Below are positions 33,860 to 42,394 of a stretch of 64,000 nucleotides of DNA, in pieces (position 1 is the first letter of the stretch; every line of letters starts with the position of its first letter). Made by a program: the position numbers and the translations under genes. Under the pieces are notes generated by a model that made no database searches, was not told the DNA's origin, and saw nothing but the letters and a program-made list of their open reading frames with translations. The DNA is taken from NCBI GenBank assembly GCA_001915995.1, contig MNRO01000022.1:78209-142208 (forward strand), read 5' to 3'. The stretch comes from Clostridium sp. 26_21 (lineage in GTDB: Bacteria > Bacillota > Clostridia > TANB77 > CAG-508).

Positions 33860-35191
33860 GTGGCAAAACCAACAGTAGCAATAATAGGAAAACCAAATGT
33901 AGGAAAATCAACATTTTTTAACTACATAGTAGGAAGTAGAATATCAATTGTTGAAGATACACCAGGTGTTACAAGAGATAGAGTATATGCAGAAACAAAC
34001 TGGAGAGGAAGAAACTTTACAGTAGTAGATACAGCTGGAATTGAACCAGAAAGTGATGACACAATAATATCACAAATGAGAGAACAAGCAAAAATAGCAA
34101 TAGATATAGCAGATGTAATACTATTTTTAACAGATGTAAAACAAGGAGTAACAGCAGCAGATCAAGAAATAGCAATTATGTTAAAAAAATCAAAAAAACC
34201 AGTAGTACTTGTATGTAATAAAGCAGATAATATGAGTAGAGACAGAAATGAAATATATGAATTTTACAATTTAGGAATGGGAGAACCATATCCAGTATCT
34301 GCAGCAAATGCATTAGGAATTGGTGATGTTTTAGATGCACTATATGAAAATTTCCCGGAAAAAAGTGATGATGAAGATGACGATGGAAGAATAAAAGTAG
34401 CAGTTATAGGAAAGCCAAATGTAGGAAAATCATCATTAATAAACAAAATTCTAGGAGAAAATAGAACAATTGTAAGTAATATAGCAGGAACAACAAGAGA
34501 TGCAATAGATACAGAATATGAAAATGAGTATGGAAAATATGTACTTATAGATACAGCTGGAATAAGAAGAAAAAGTAAAGTGTCTGAATCAATAGAAAAA
34601 TTCAGTATAATGAGAACATTACTTGCAATTGAAAGAGCAGATGTATGTTTAATGATGATAGATGCAAATGAAGGAGTAACAGATCAAGATGCAAAAATTG
34701 CAGGTGAAGCACATGAAGCTGGAAAAGGAATAATAATTGTTGTAAACAAATGGGATGAATATGAGAAAGAAACAGGAACATTAGAAAAATACAAAAAAGA
34801 CATATATGCCAAATTATCATATTTATCTTATGCGCCAGTAATCTTTATATCAGCAAAAACAGGACAAAGAGTTGACAAATTATTTAACATGATAAACAAT
34901 GTTGCAGAACAAAATGCAATGAGAGTATCAACAGCAACATTAAATCAAGTAATAAATGAAGCAATTGCAATTGTACAACCACCAACAGATAAAGGAAAAA
35001 GATTAAAAATCCTTTATGGTACACAAGTTAGTACAAAACCACCAACATTTGTAATATTTGTAAATAATAAAGAACTATTCCATTTTTCATATGAAAGATA
35101 TTTAGTAAATCAAATTAGAAAAGAATTTGGATTAGAGGGGACACCAGTTAGGATTATTGCAAGAGAAAAAGGTGAAAACTTTGAAAAATAA
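33860..35191 (+). CDS. der: Ribosome assembly GTPase Der (EngA)
   Basis: Der has two tandem GTPase domains and a KH-like domain and is essential for 50S assembly. The 443-residue protein shows the first P-loop GKPNVGKST at residues 9-17 with DTAGIE and NKADN, the second GKPNVGKSS near 180 with DTAGIRRK and NKWDEYE, and a C-terminal KH-like region. The start is GTG, 8 bases after GGAGG. plsY and gpsA follow in the conserved der-plsY-gpsA order. Confidence 0.97.
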   Translation: MAKPTVAIIGKPNVGKSTFFNYIVGSRISIVEDTPGVTRDRVYAETNWRGRNFTVVDTAGIEPESDDTIISQMREQAKIAIDIADVILFLTDVKQGVTAADQEIAIMLKKSKKPVVLVCNKADNMSRDRNEIYEFYNLGMGEPYPVSAANALGIGDVLDALYENFPEKSDDEDDDGRIKVAVIGKPNVGKSSLINKILGENRTIVSNIAGTTRDAIDTEYENEYGKYVLIDTAGIRRKSKVSESIEKFSIMRTLLAIERADVCLMMIDANEGVTDQDAKIAGEAHEAGKGIIIVVNKWDEYEKETGTLEKYKKDIYAKLSYLSYAPVIFISAKTGQRVDKLFNMINNVAEQNAMRVSTATLNQVINEAIAIVQPPTDKGKRLKILYGTQVSTKPPTFVIFVNNKELFHFSYERYLVNQIRKEFGLEGTPVRIIAREKGENFEK

Positions 35192-35249
35192 AAAAGATAA
35201 GAGTTAAGAAAGAATTGTAATTATTTTTTAACTAAAAGGAGGAATAAAA

Positions 35250-35879
35250 ATGTCAGCATACATAATAGTAACACTAGTAGCATATTTATTAGGAAGCATA
35301 AGTTTTTCAGTAATAATAAGCAAAAAAATGGCAGGATTTGATGTAAGAGAAAAAGGAAGTGGAAATGCAGGAGCAACAAACATGTTGCGTTCTGTAGGAA
35401 AAAAAGGAGCAATATTTACATTAATTGGAGACTGTCTAAAAGGAGTTGTTGCAATATTATTTGCAATAATAGTAGGAAAAATAGCAAAAAATACAGATAA
35501 AGCTTTATTGGTACAACTTGCAGGAATAGCAGTTGTTTTAGGACATACATTTCCAATATTTTTTGGATTTAAAGGTGGAAAAGGTGTAGCAACATCTTTA
35601 GGAGTACTTTTAATGACAAATTGGCAAATAGGATTAATATGTTTAGTATTTGCACTAGTATTAATGGCACTAAGTAAAATGGTATCATTAGGATCTGTAG
35701 GTGCAGCAATACTTTTCCCTGTATTAGTATTATTCATACATACAAACTTTACAGTAAGTGAAGGAAGTAGTTATTTAATATATAGTATAATACTTGCAGT
35801 TATAGTAGCATTTAACCATAGAAGCAACATCAAAAGAATATTAAATGGAACTGAAAATAAATTAAGTTTCAAGAAATAA
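35250..35879 (+). CDS. plsY: Acyl-phosphate glycerol-3-phosphate acyltransferase PlsY
   Basis: PlsY is a membrane enzyme that makes lysophosphatidic acid from acyl-phosphate, the first acylation in phospholipid synthesis. The 209-residue protein has about five membrane helices. It shows the three family motifs: GSGNAGATN near residue 36, GHTFPIFFGFKGGKGVATSLG near 99, and NHRSNIKRILNGTENK near the C-terminus. An AAAGGAGG site precedes the ATG. It lies next to gpsA, which supplies its glycerol-3-phosphate. Confidence 0.95.
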   Translation: MSAYIIVTLVAYLLGSISFSVIISKKMAGFDVREKGSGNAGATNMLRSVGKKGAIFTLIGDCLKGVVAILFAIIVGKIAKNTDKALLVQLAGIAVVLGHTFPIFFGFKGGKGVATSLGVLLMTNWQIGLICLVFALVLMALSKMVSLGSVGAAILFPVLVLFIHTNFTVSEGSSYLIYSIILAVIVAFNHRSNIKRILNGTENKLSFKK

Positions 35880-35895
35880 TGCAAAAGAAAGGAGA

Positions 35896-35923
35896 AAATG
35901 CTAGAATTTTTATTCTAGCATTT
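35896..35923 (+). promoter_or_regulatory. Perfect hairpin with mini-ORF between ribosome-binding site and start of gpsA
   Basis: A 12-bp stem (35896-35907 with 35912-35923, loop TTTT) separates GAAAGGAG (35887-35894) from the gpsA ATG at 35934. Within it ATG at 35898 opens a six-codon frame MLEFLF ending in TAG at 35916-35918. If the stem forms, the ribosome-binding site comes within about 11 bases of the gpsA start. Otherwise ribosomes would first enter the mini-ORF. Confidence 0.55.
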
Positions 35924-35933
35924 ATTAATAAAA

Positions 35934-36920
35934 ATGAAAAATATAGCAATAATAGGAAGTGGAAGCTGGGGAGTTGCTTTAGCAATACACTTAGCAAAAT
36001 TAGGTAACAAAGTTAAAATTTGGTCATTTTCTGAAGAAGAAAGAGACATAATAAATAATGAAAAAAGATGCAAATTTTTACCAAATGTAGTATTACCAGA
36101 AGGAATAGAATGTAGTACATCATATGAAGAAGTAATAAATGGTTCAGACTTTATAATACATGTAACACCATCAAAATTTACAAGAAATACAGTAAAACAA
36201 TATAAACAATATGTAACAAATCAACCAATAGTAATATGTTCAAAAGGATTTGAAGAAGCAACATTAATGACATTAGATGAAGTAATACAAGAAGAAATAC
36301 CAAATGCCAAAATAGCAGTTTTATCAGGACCAAGCCATGCAGAAGAAGTATCAATAGCAATTCCAACAGTATTAGTATTAGCTTCAAAATATGATGCAGT
36401 ATTAAAACTAGTTCAAGACACATTTATGTCTGATAAAATGAGAATTTATACATCAAGAGATGTAAAAGGTGTTGAACTTGGAGGAGCACTAAAAAATATT
36501 ATAGCATTTTGTTCAGGTGTCGCAGCAGGAATAGGTTTAGGTGATAATACATTTGCAGCATTAATAACAAGAGGATTAGCAGAATTATCAAGACTTGGAG
36601 TTGAATTAGGAGGACAAAAAGAAACTTTATATGGACTAAGTGGACTTGGAGATTTAATTGTAACATGTTTAAGTGAACATAGTAGAAACAGAAAAGCAGG
36701 AAAATTAATAGGACAAGGAAAAACATTAGAAGAAACAAAAAAAGAAGTTGGAATGACAATAGAAAGTATAGACAATATTTTAGTTGCACATGAATTAGGA
36801 AAAATTCATAATATAGAAATGCCAATAGTAGAAGCAGTTTATGGAATTTTGTATAATGGATTAAAGCCAGAAGAAGCAGTAAATATGTTAATGAATAGAG
36901 CAAGAAAAAACGAAGACTAA
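35934..36920 (+). CDS. gpsA: Glycerol-3-phosphate dehydrogenase [NAD(P)+]
   Basis: GpsA reduces dihydroxyacetone phosphate to sn-glycerol-3-phosphate for phospholipid synthesis. The 328-residue protein begins MKNIAIIGSGSWGVALA, the NAD(P)-binding loop. It continues with VICSKGFE and AVLSGPSHAEEV and has the catalytic lysine region VELGGALKNIIAFCSGVAAG. The start lacks a directly spaced ribosome-binding site because a hairpin intervenes. Confidence 0.96.
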   Translation: MKNIAIIGSGSWGVALAIHLAKLGNKVKIWSFSEEERDIINNEKRCKFLPNVVLPEGIECSTSYEEVINGSDFIIHVTPSKFTRNTVKQYKQYVTNQPIVICSKGFEEATLMTLDEVIQEEIPNAKIAVLSGPSHAEEVSIAIPTVLVLASKYDAVLKLVQDTFMSDKMRIYTSRDVKGVELGGALKNIIAFCSGVAAGIGLGDNTFAALITRGLAELSRLGVELGGQKETLYGLSGLGDLIVTCLSEHSRNRKAGKLIGQGKTLEETKKEVGMTIESIDNILVAHELGKIHNIEMPIVEAVYGILYNGLKPEEAVNMLMNRARKNED

Positions 36921-36993
36921 ATATAAAAAAAGTGTCAATAATATTTAATATATATTGAAATATGGCATAAAGCCAAAGAAAGGATGATGTGTT

Positions 36994-37521
36994 ATGGGAT
37001 TTTTTGATACATTAGGAAAAAAAGCAACTGAAGCTTATAATGTAACAACAAAAAAGACAGGAGAACTTGCAAAAGAAGCAAAATTAAGAATGAAAATTAA
37101 TGAAAACAAATCAAATATAAATGATTTGTATAAAGAGATTGGAAAAAAAGTTTATGAAAAACATGTAAGACAAGAAAATATAGATATAAAAGCAGATTTA
37201 GAAGAAGAATGTGCAAAAATAGATATATTATCAAGTGAAATAGAATCATGTTTAACATCAATATTAGAATTAAAAGATAAAAAACAATGTATAAAGTGTC
37301 ATGCAGAAATCGATGAAAATGCAGTATTTTGTCCAAAATGTGGTGAAAAACAACCTGAAATTGAAGTCAAAGAAGCAGAAGTTGTTACAGAAAATTTAGA
37401 AAATTCAGATGTAAAGCCAGAAAATGAGACGGAAGCAGAAATTGTAGAAGAAAAAGTATCTGGAGAAGATAATACAGAAAGAGAAAAAGCAAGTGAAGAA
37501 AGTAATTCAGATCAACAATAA
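36994..37521 (+). CDS. Coiled-coil zinc-ribbon protein of unknown function
   Basis: The 175-residue protein has a charged helical N-terminal half (residues 1-95, probably coiled coil). A zinc ribbon CIKCHAEIDENAVFCPKCG follows at about residues 99-117. The acidic, low-complexity tail is rich in Glu, Val, Asn and Ser. It has no membrane helix. The layout resembles small zinc-ribbon adaptor proteins common in Firmicutes, but no function is known to me. An AAAGGATG site precedes the ATG, and the spacing of 26 bases to dtd suggests co-transcription. Confidence 0.7.
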   Translation: MGFFDTLGKKATEAYNVTTKKTGELAKEAKLRMKINENKSNINDLYKEIGKKVYEKHVRQENIDIKADLEEECAKIDILSSEIESCLTSILELKDKKQCIKCHAEIDENAVFCPKCGEKQPEIEVKEAEVVTENLENSDVKPENETEAEIVEEKVSGEDNTEREKASEESNSDQQ

Positions 37522-37547
37522 ATATAGCAAATGAAAGGAATAGCAAA

Positions 37548-37985
37548 ATGAAACTAGTAGTTCAAAGAGTCAAAAAAGCAGAAGTAAAAGTAGATGGAAA
37601 CATAGTCGGAAAAATAGATAAAGGCTTTTTAGTACTAATAGGAATAAAAGTAGGAGATACAAAAGAACAAGCAGATTATTTAGTTAAAAAATTATGCAAT
37701 TTAAGAGTATTTTCAGATGAAAATGATAAAATGAATTTAAGCATAAAAGACGTAAAAGGAAAATTGCTAATAGTATCTCAATTTACTTTATATGGAGATT
37801 GTTCTCAAGGAAATAGGCCATCATTTATTGAGGCTGCGAGACCAGAAGAAGCAAATCCACTATATGAATATTTTTGTAATCAATGTGAATTAAACAATAT
37901 AGAAGTACAAAAAGGAATATTTGGAGCAGATATGAAAGTAGAACTAATCAATGATGGACCAGTTACAATTATAATAGAAAAATAA
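37548..37985 (+). CDS. dtd: D-aminoacyl-tRNA deacylase
   Basis: DTD removes D-amino acids and glycine mischarged on tRNA. The 145-residue protein begins MKLVVQRVKKAEVKVDG, carries the catalytic SQFTLYGDCSQGNRPSF near residue 77-93, and has the cross-subunit Gly-cisPro motif GPVT near the C-terminus. The GAAAGGAA site is moderate. Confidence 0.95.
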   Translation: MKLVVQRVKKAEVKVDGNIVGKIDKGFLVLIGIKVGDTKEQADYLVKKLCNLRVFSDENDKMNLSIKDVKGKLLIVSQFTLYGDCSQGNRPSFIEAARPEEANPLYEYFCNQCELNNIEVQKGIFGADMKVELINDGPVTIIIEK

Positions 37986-38004
37986 TTTTAAAGGAGGTCT
38001 TTCT

Positions 38005-39081
38005 ATGGAAAGAAAAGTTAAAGTTGTTCAATATGGTGTAGGCAAAATGAGTTTATATACAATGAGATATGTGTATGAAAAAGGTGGAGAAATAGTAGGA
38101 GCAATTGATATAAATCCAAAAGTAATAGGAAAAGATATAGGCGAAATACTAGGAACAGAAAATAAAGGTGTAAAAGTTGTTAATGCAGAAGATGCAAGAA
38201 AAATGTTAGAAGAAACAAGACCTGATATAGTAATAGTAACAACAATGAGCCTAATAAAAGACTTAGAAAATCCATTAATGTTATGTGCAGAATTAGGATT
38301 AAATGCAATAACAACATGTGAAGAAGCATTTTATCCAGAAAATTCAAATCCAACATTAACAAAGAAAATTGATGAACTTGCAAAGAAAAATAATTGTACA
38401 ATAACAGGAAGTGGATATCAAGATATTTATTGGGGACAATTAATTTCATCAATAGCAGGATCAACTCAAAAAATAACAAAAATAAAAGGAAGCTCAAGCT
38501 ATAATGTAGAAGAATATGGAATAGCATTAGCAAAGGCACATGGAGCTGGGCTTACATTAGAAGACTTTGACAAAGAAGTAGCATCTGTTGATAGAATATC
38601 AGATGAAGAAAGACAAAAAATAGTTGAAAGTGGAGATTATTTGCCATCATATATGTGGAATGTAAATGGTTGGTTATGTGAAAAGTTAGGATTAACAGTA
38701 AAATCACAAAGACAAAAATGTGTACCACAAACATATAAAGAAGATTTATACTCATCAACATTAGGAATGACGGTAAAAGCAGGAGATGCAACAGGAATGA
38801 GTGCTGTTGTTACAACAGAAACAGAAGAAGGAATTACAATTGAAAGTGAATGTATAGGAAAAGTGTATGCACCAGATGAATATGACAAAAATGAATGGAC
38901 AATTTATGGTGAACCAGAAACAACAATAGTTGTTGCAAAACCAGCAACAGTAGAACTTACATGTGCATCAATTGTAAATAGAATTCCAGATGTTATAAAT
39001 TCAAAACCAGGATATGTTCCAACATGTGAATTTGGAGAATTGAATTTTAAAATAAAACCATTAAATGAATATGTAAAATAA
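38005..39081 (+). CDS. 2,4-diaminopentanoate dehydrogenase-like / dihydrodipicolinate reductase-fold protein
   Basis: The 358-residue protein has an N-terminal NAD(P)-binding fold (KVVQYGVGKMSLYTMRYV) and a C-terminal domain like that of DapB-related amino-acid dehydrogenases. The length and the GSGYQDIYWGQLISSIAG segment fit the Ord family, which oxidises 2,4-diaminopentanoate in clostridial ornithine fermentation. No other ornithine-pathway gene is adjacent, so the substrate is uncertain. An AAGGAGG site stands before the ATG, and a strong terminator follows. Confidence 0.6.
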   Translation: MERKVKVVQYGVGKMSLYTMRYVYEKGGEIVGAIDINPKVIGKDIGEILGTENKGVKVVNAEDARKMLEETRPDIVIVTTMSLIKDLENPLMLCAELGLNAITTCEEAFYPENSNPTLTKKIDELAKKNNCTITGSGYQDIYWGQLISSIAGSTQKITKIKGSSSYNVEEYGIALAKAHGAGLTLEDFDKEVASVDRISDEERQKIVESGDYLPSYMWNVNGWLCEKLGLTVKSQRQKCVPQTYKEDLYSSTLGMTVKAGDATGMSAVVTTETEEGITIESECIGKVYAPDEYDKNEWTIYGEPETTIVVAKPATVELTCASIVNRIPDVINSKPGYVPTCEFGELNFKIKPLNEYVK

Positions 39082-39090
39082 AAAATATGA

Positions 39091-39122
39091 AGAGAGTACA
39101 GAGAAATCTGTACTTTCTTTTT
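39091..39122 (+). terminator. Terminator after the amino-acid dehydrogenase gene
   Basis: AGAGAGTACAGA pairs with TCTGTACTTTCT (39091-39102 with 39107-39118) over a GAAA loop, followed by T6. Confidence 0.85.
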
Positions 39123-39127
39123 TATAT

Positions 39128-39152
39128 AATACGAAAGTGATACTTTCTTATT
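39128..39152 (+). repeat. Post-terminator palindrome, truncated copy of the dispersed repeat
   Basis: AATACGAAAG-TGATA-CTTTCTTATT matches the first hairpin of copy B apart from two positions and again directly follows a terminator T-run. The rest of the repeat is missing. Confidence 0.55.
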
Positions 39153-39165
39153 TTTTAAAAATTAT

Positions 39166-39188
39166 GCAACATTTTCTTGAAAAAAGAC
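39166..39188 (+). promoter_or_regulatory. Candidate ECF-type promoter upstream of the sigma factor gene
   Basis: GCAAC at 39166-39170 and GACAT at 39186-39190 resemble the AAC and CGTC elements of ECF promoters with a 15-base gap, which would allow autoregulation. A weak sigma-A alternative, TTGAAA near 39178 with TAAGAT 18 bases on, overlaps it. Confidence 0.35.
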
Positions 39189-39234
39189 ATTATATAAGTG
39201 TAAGATATCTTATGAAAGACAAAGGAGAGAAAAA

Positions 39235-39765
39235 TTGAAACAATATAAAATATTAGAAGATTATGTAGAAAATGAACAATTAAATATAGAACAAGTAATA
39301 AAAGATTATAGTGGATATGTATATACGGCAATAATCAATATTTCAGAAAATTTAAGTGATGAAGATATAGAAGAAATTTTATCAGATGTATTTTTTATCT
39401 TTTGGAAGAAAAAAGATACATTAAAAAAAGATGATAAAATAAGTTTTTATTTAGTAGGAATAGCCAAAAACCTTATAAAAGAAAAATATAGAAAGCAAAA
39501 AGGTAATTTAAATATAGATGATTTTGAAAATAATATATCAACTAATGATGATATATATGAATATTATGAAGAAAAATGTCGAATAGAACAGATACAAAAA
39601 ATAGTAAATAATTTAGATGACATAGATAAAGCAATATTTAGAATGTTTTACTATAATAATCAAAAATCAAAAGAAATATCACGAAAACTAAAGATGAATG
39701 AAATTACAATAAGATCACGATTGCATAGAATTAGAAAGCAAATAAAAGAAAATATAGATTTTTAG
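39235..39765 (+). CDS. ECF-type RNA polymerase sigma factor
   Basis: The 176-residue protein has sigma region 2 (ENLSDEDIEEILSDVFFIFWKKKDTL and SFYLVGIAKNLIKEKYRKQK, about residues 40-87). Region 4 has a helix-turn-helix (DIDKAIFRMFYYNNQKSKEISRKLKM, about 125-155). Regions 1 and 3 are absent, as in group 4 sigma factors. The start is TTG, 9 bases after AAAGGAGA. The next gene, 18 bases on, encodes a membrane-anchored protein that is probably its regulator. Confidence 0.88.
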   Translation: MKQYKILEDYVENEQLNIEQVIKDYSGYVYTAIINISENLSDEDIEEILSDVFFIFWKKKDTLKKDDKISFYLVGIAKNLIKEKYRKQKGNLNIDDFENNISTNDDIYEYYEEKCRIEQIQKIVNNLDDIDKAIFRMFYYNNQKSKEISRKLKMNEITIRSRLHRIRKQIKENIDF

Positions 39766-39783
39766 GTGAAAGGAAAATAAATT

Positions 39784-40947
39784 ATGAGTAATGAAGAATT
39801 GCAAAATAAAATAATTGAAAATGTAAAAGATAAAATAGCAATATATGAATTAGAAAAAGAAAATAAAAATGATAAATTTAGTATGAAAAAATTCAGGAAT
39901 GTGGCAGCTGTGGCAGTTTTAACAATAGGATTATCAATAGGTACAGCATATGGTGCAAATATTATATATGAAAAGATTTGGAAAGAACCAACAAAAATCA
40001 TTGGAGGAGGCCAAACAGAAGAGATTACAGAAGAATCAATTAAAGAAAATATAACAGAAGATGAAGCAAGAGAAATTGCTAAAAATAAATTAAATAAAAT
40101 AGGAATTGATGGTGGAGAACTTTCTAAGACAAGAAATTATAAAGATAGTTATAGTGAAGGGATAGAATATATATTTACTACTGATGATGGAAAATGGGAA
40201 ATAACAATAAATGGAATGAGTAAAGAATTTGAAAGTTTAAAATCATGTGAATATAATAAAAGTTATGAAAAATATACAATGACAAGAGATGAAGCAATAG
40301 AAGTAGCAAAACAATATTATGAGCAATTTGGATATAAAGAAGGAGAATATGAATTTGCAGAAATAGTTAAATTATGGAATAGTAACCCAGATGAAGATAA
40401 GAGTGGATATTATAGTGCAAGATTTTATAAAAAATATGGAGATTTATATAATAAATGTGAGGCTATTTGGATTGGCTTTTATGCTAAAGATCATAAATTA
40501 AGTGATTATAGTGTATCAAATGGAAAATATGACAATAATCCATTAGAAATAACAAAAGAACAAGCAATAGAATTAGCAATTGAAGCAGATAAAAAAGTAG
40601 AAGAAAGACCAATTATAGAAACAAAAGCAGAACAAAATATAAAAGCCATGAATGGAACTGCATATTCAAGATTAAAAGATACAGATGCATTTTATAAGCC
40701 TATGATGGAAGTTGATGTACCAAATGAAGATATAGTATATTATAAAACAGAAGAAAGAGTTAGAAGAGTTTGGGTAGTTGGTTTAACATATGGAGATACA
40801 GAAAATACAGGTATTGTAAATAAAGTTGCAAGAGGACAATTTACATATTATGTTGATGCAACAACTGGCGAAATTATTGGTGGAAGTACTAGTGATGAAA
40901 TTTATTGGGAAAATTTCCATTTTAATGAAAATAAAATAAATAGATAA
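39784..40947 (+). CDS. Membrane-anchored PepSY-like protein, putative anti-sigma partner
   Basis: The 387-residue protein has a short cytoplasmic N-terminus (about 37 residues), one transmembrane helix (about 40-58, VAAVAVLTIGLSIGTAYGA) and a large extracytoplasmic part. The outer part contains repeated segments ITEDEAREIAKNKL, MTRDEAIEVAKQYY and ITKEQAIELAIEAD. These look like the first helices of three PepSY-type domains, each followed by beta strands. This topology and the position directly after the ECF gene suggest that it holds the sigma factor at the membrane. No zinc anti-sigma motif is seen. Confidence 0.65.
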   Translation: MSNEELQNKIIENVKDKIAIYELEKENKNDKFSMKKFRNVAAVAVLTIGLSIGTAYGANIIYEKIWKEPTKIIGGGQTEEITEESIKENITEDEAREIAKNKLNKIGIDGGELSKTRNYKDSYSEGIEYIFTTDDGKWEITINGMSKEFESLKSCEYNKSYEKYTMTRDEAIEVAKQYYEQFGYKEGEYEFAEIVKLWNSNPDEDKSGYYSARFYKKYGDLYNKCEAIWIGFYAKDHKLSDYSVSNGKYDNNPLEITKEQAIELAIEADKKVEERPIIETKAEQNIKAMNGTAYSRLKDTDAFYKPMMEVDVPNEDIVYYKTEERVRRVWVVGLTYGDTENTGIVNKVARGQFTYYVDATTGEIIGGSTSDEIYWENFHFNENKINR

Positions 40948-40953
40948 AATAAA

Positions 40954-40996
40954 AGCAGATAATTATTGAAAAACATTGATAATTATCTGCTTTTTT
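40954..40996 (+). terminator. Terminator after the ECF sigma/PepSY pair
   Basis: A perfect 13-bp stem (40954-40966 with 40979-40991) with a 12-base loop is followed by TTTTTT. Confidence 0.85.
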
Positions 40997-41034
40997 GCTA
41001 ATATATAGTAAATTGTAAAAGAGGAGGACACTGT

Positions 41035-41595
41035 ATGAAATATTTCAAAAAATTAGTAGGGGAAAGAATATATCTATCACCAAGAAATAGTGAAGATGTA
41101 GAGAAATTTACAGAATGGTTAAATGACTTTAACACAACAGATTATATTGGAAGAAGTGGAGCAAGTGTAACATTAGATATGGAAAAAGAATATTTATCAA
41201 GACCAAATAAAGATAATGTTTCATTTGTAATAGTCACATTAGAAGATGATAAAGTGATAGGAACAATATCATTAGAACAAATAGATGATATAAACAGGAA
41301 TGCAACACTAGGAATATTTATAGGAGATAAAGATTATAGAGATAATGGATATGGAACAGAAGCTATAAGACTTATATTAGAATATGGATTTAGATATTTA
41401 AATTTGCATAATATAAAGTTAGATTTAATGGAATTTAATGAAAGAGCATTAAAATGTTACAAAAAATGCGGCTTCCAAGAAAACGGAAGAAGAAGAAAAT
41501 GTAAGTTTATTAATGGAAAATATTATGATAGTATAAGTATGGACATATTAGCTGAAGAATTTGGAGGAGATTTTATAAAGAATAAAAATATATAA
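41035..41595 (+). CDS. GNAT family N-acetyltransferase (RimJ/RimL-like)
   Basis: The 186-residue protein has the GNAT fold with acetyl-CoA loop GDKDYRDNGYGTEAIRLILEYGF (about residues 100-122). The C-terminal pattern LHNIKLDLMEFNERALKCYKKCGFQENG is typical of the RimJ/RimL and spermidine acetyltransferase branch. The substrate is not determined. An AGAGGAGG site precedes the ATG. Confidence 0.85.
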   Translation: MKYFKKLVGERIYLSPRNSEDVEKFTEWLNDFNTTDYIGRSGASVTLDMEKEYLSRPNKDNVSFVIVTLEDDKVIGTISLEQIDDINRNATLGIFIGDKDYRDNGYGTEAIRLILEYGFRYLNLHNIKLDLMEFNERALKCYKKCGFQENGRRRKCKFINGKYYDSISMDILAEEFGGDFIKNKNI

Positions 41596-41632
41596 AATAC
41601 ATATTATGATATAGTGAAATGAAGGAGGAAAA

Positions 41633-42322
41633 ATGGATTATAAAATTATAGGAGAAACAGTACCAGTAGTTGAAATAAGATTGAAAGCCGGAGAAACAGT
41701 TTATACACAATCAGGTGGAATGGCATATCAATCAGATGGAATATCAATGTCAACAAATGCTCGTGGTGGAATAATGCAAAGTTTAGGAAGAATGTTTACA
41801 GGAGAATCAATATTTATGGCTAATTATACAGCTCAAAAAGAAGGGGCAATGGTAGCATTTGCATCAACAGTACCAGGAGGAATTATTGATTTGGATTTAG
41901 CAACATTGCAAGGTGGAATGATAATTCAAAAAGGAGCATTCTTATGTGCTGAAGCAAATGTAGAGACCAGTATTGCATTTACAAAGAAATTTTCAGCTGG
42001 ATTATTTGGAGGAGAAGGTTTTATACTTCAAAAAGCAACAGGAAATGGAAAAATTTTTTTGGAGGTTGATGGAGATGTAATACAAAAAGAACTAGCAGCA
42101 GGAGAAGTATTAAAAGTTAATACTGGAAATGTTGTTGCATTTGAGCCAAGTGTATCATATGGGATTGAAACAATAAAAGGATTGGGAAATATTTTTTTAG
42201 GAGGAGAAGGTTTATTTTTAACAAAATTAGTTGGACCAGGAAAAGTAATCTTACAATCTCAAAATTTTAGAGATTTTGCTGGTAGATTAATTCCATATAT
42301 GCCAAAAACAAATAATGATTAA
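41633..42322 (+). CDS. AIM24/TIGR00266 family protein
   Basis: The 229-residue beta-rich protein matches the AIM24 family, with repeated glycine-rich strands. It carries ETVYTQSGGMAYQSDGI near residue 21, GLFGGEGFILQKATGNGKIFLE near 121, and a second copy GGEGLFLTKLVGPGKVILQS near 189. These give the family's duplicated tryptophan-RNA-attenuation-protein-like fold. Cellular function in bacteria is unknown. A GAAGGAGG site precedes the ATG. Confidence 0.82.
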   Translation: MDYKIIGETVPVVEIRLKAGETVYTQSGGMAYQSDGISMSTNARGGIMQSLGRMFTGESIFMANYTAQKEGAMVAFASTVPGGIIDLDLATLQGGMIIQKGAFLCAEANVETSIAFTKKFSAGLFGGEGFILQKATGNGKIFLEVDGDVIQKELAAGEVLKVNTGNVVAFEPSVSYGIETIKGLGNIFLGGEGLFLTKLVGPGKVILQSQNFRDFAGRLIPYMPKTNND

Positions 42323-42325
42323 AGC

Positions 42326-42352
42326 AAAGAGTATCAAACTGATACTCTTTTT
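42326..42352 (+). terminator. Terminator after the AIM24-family gene
   Basis: GAGTATCA and TGATACTC (42329-42336 with 42340-42347) form a stem followed by TTTTT. Confidence 0.8.
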
Positions 42353-42394
42353 ATATAATCAGGTAATAACAAATATTGATTTGTTTTATATAAA

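Noticed and set aside
35228..35737. 169-codon minus-strand frame opposite plsY
   Set aside because: All three PlsY motifs are read on the plus strand; the antisense product is low-complexity.
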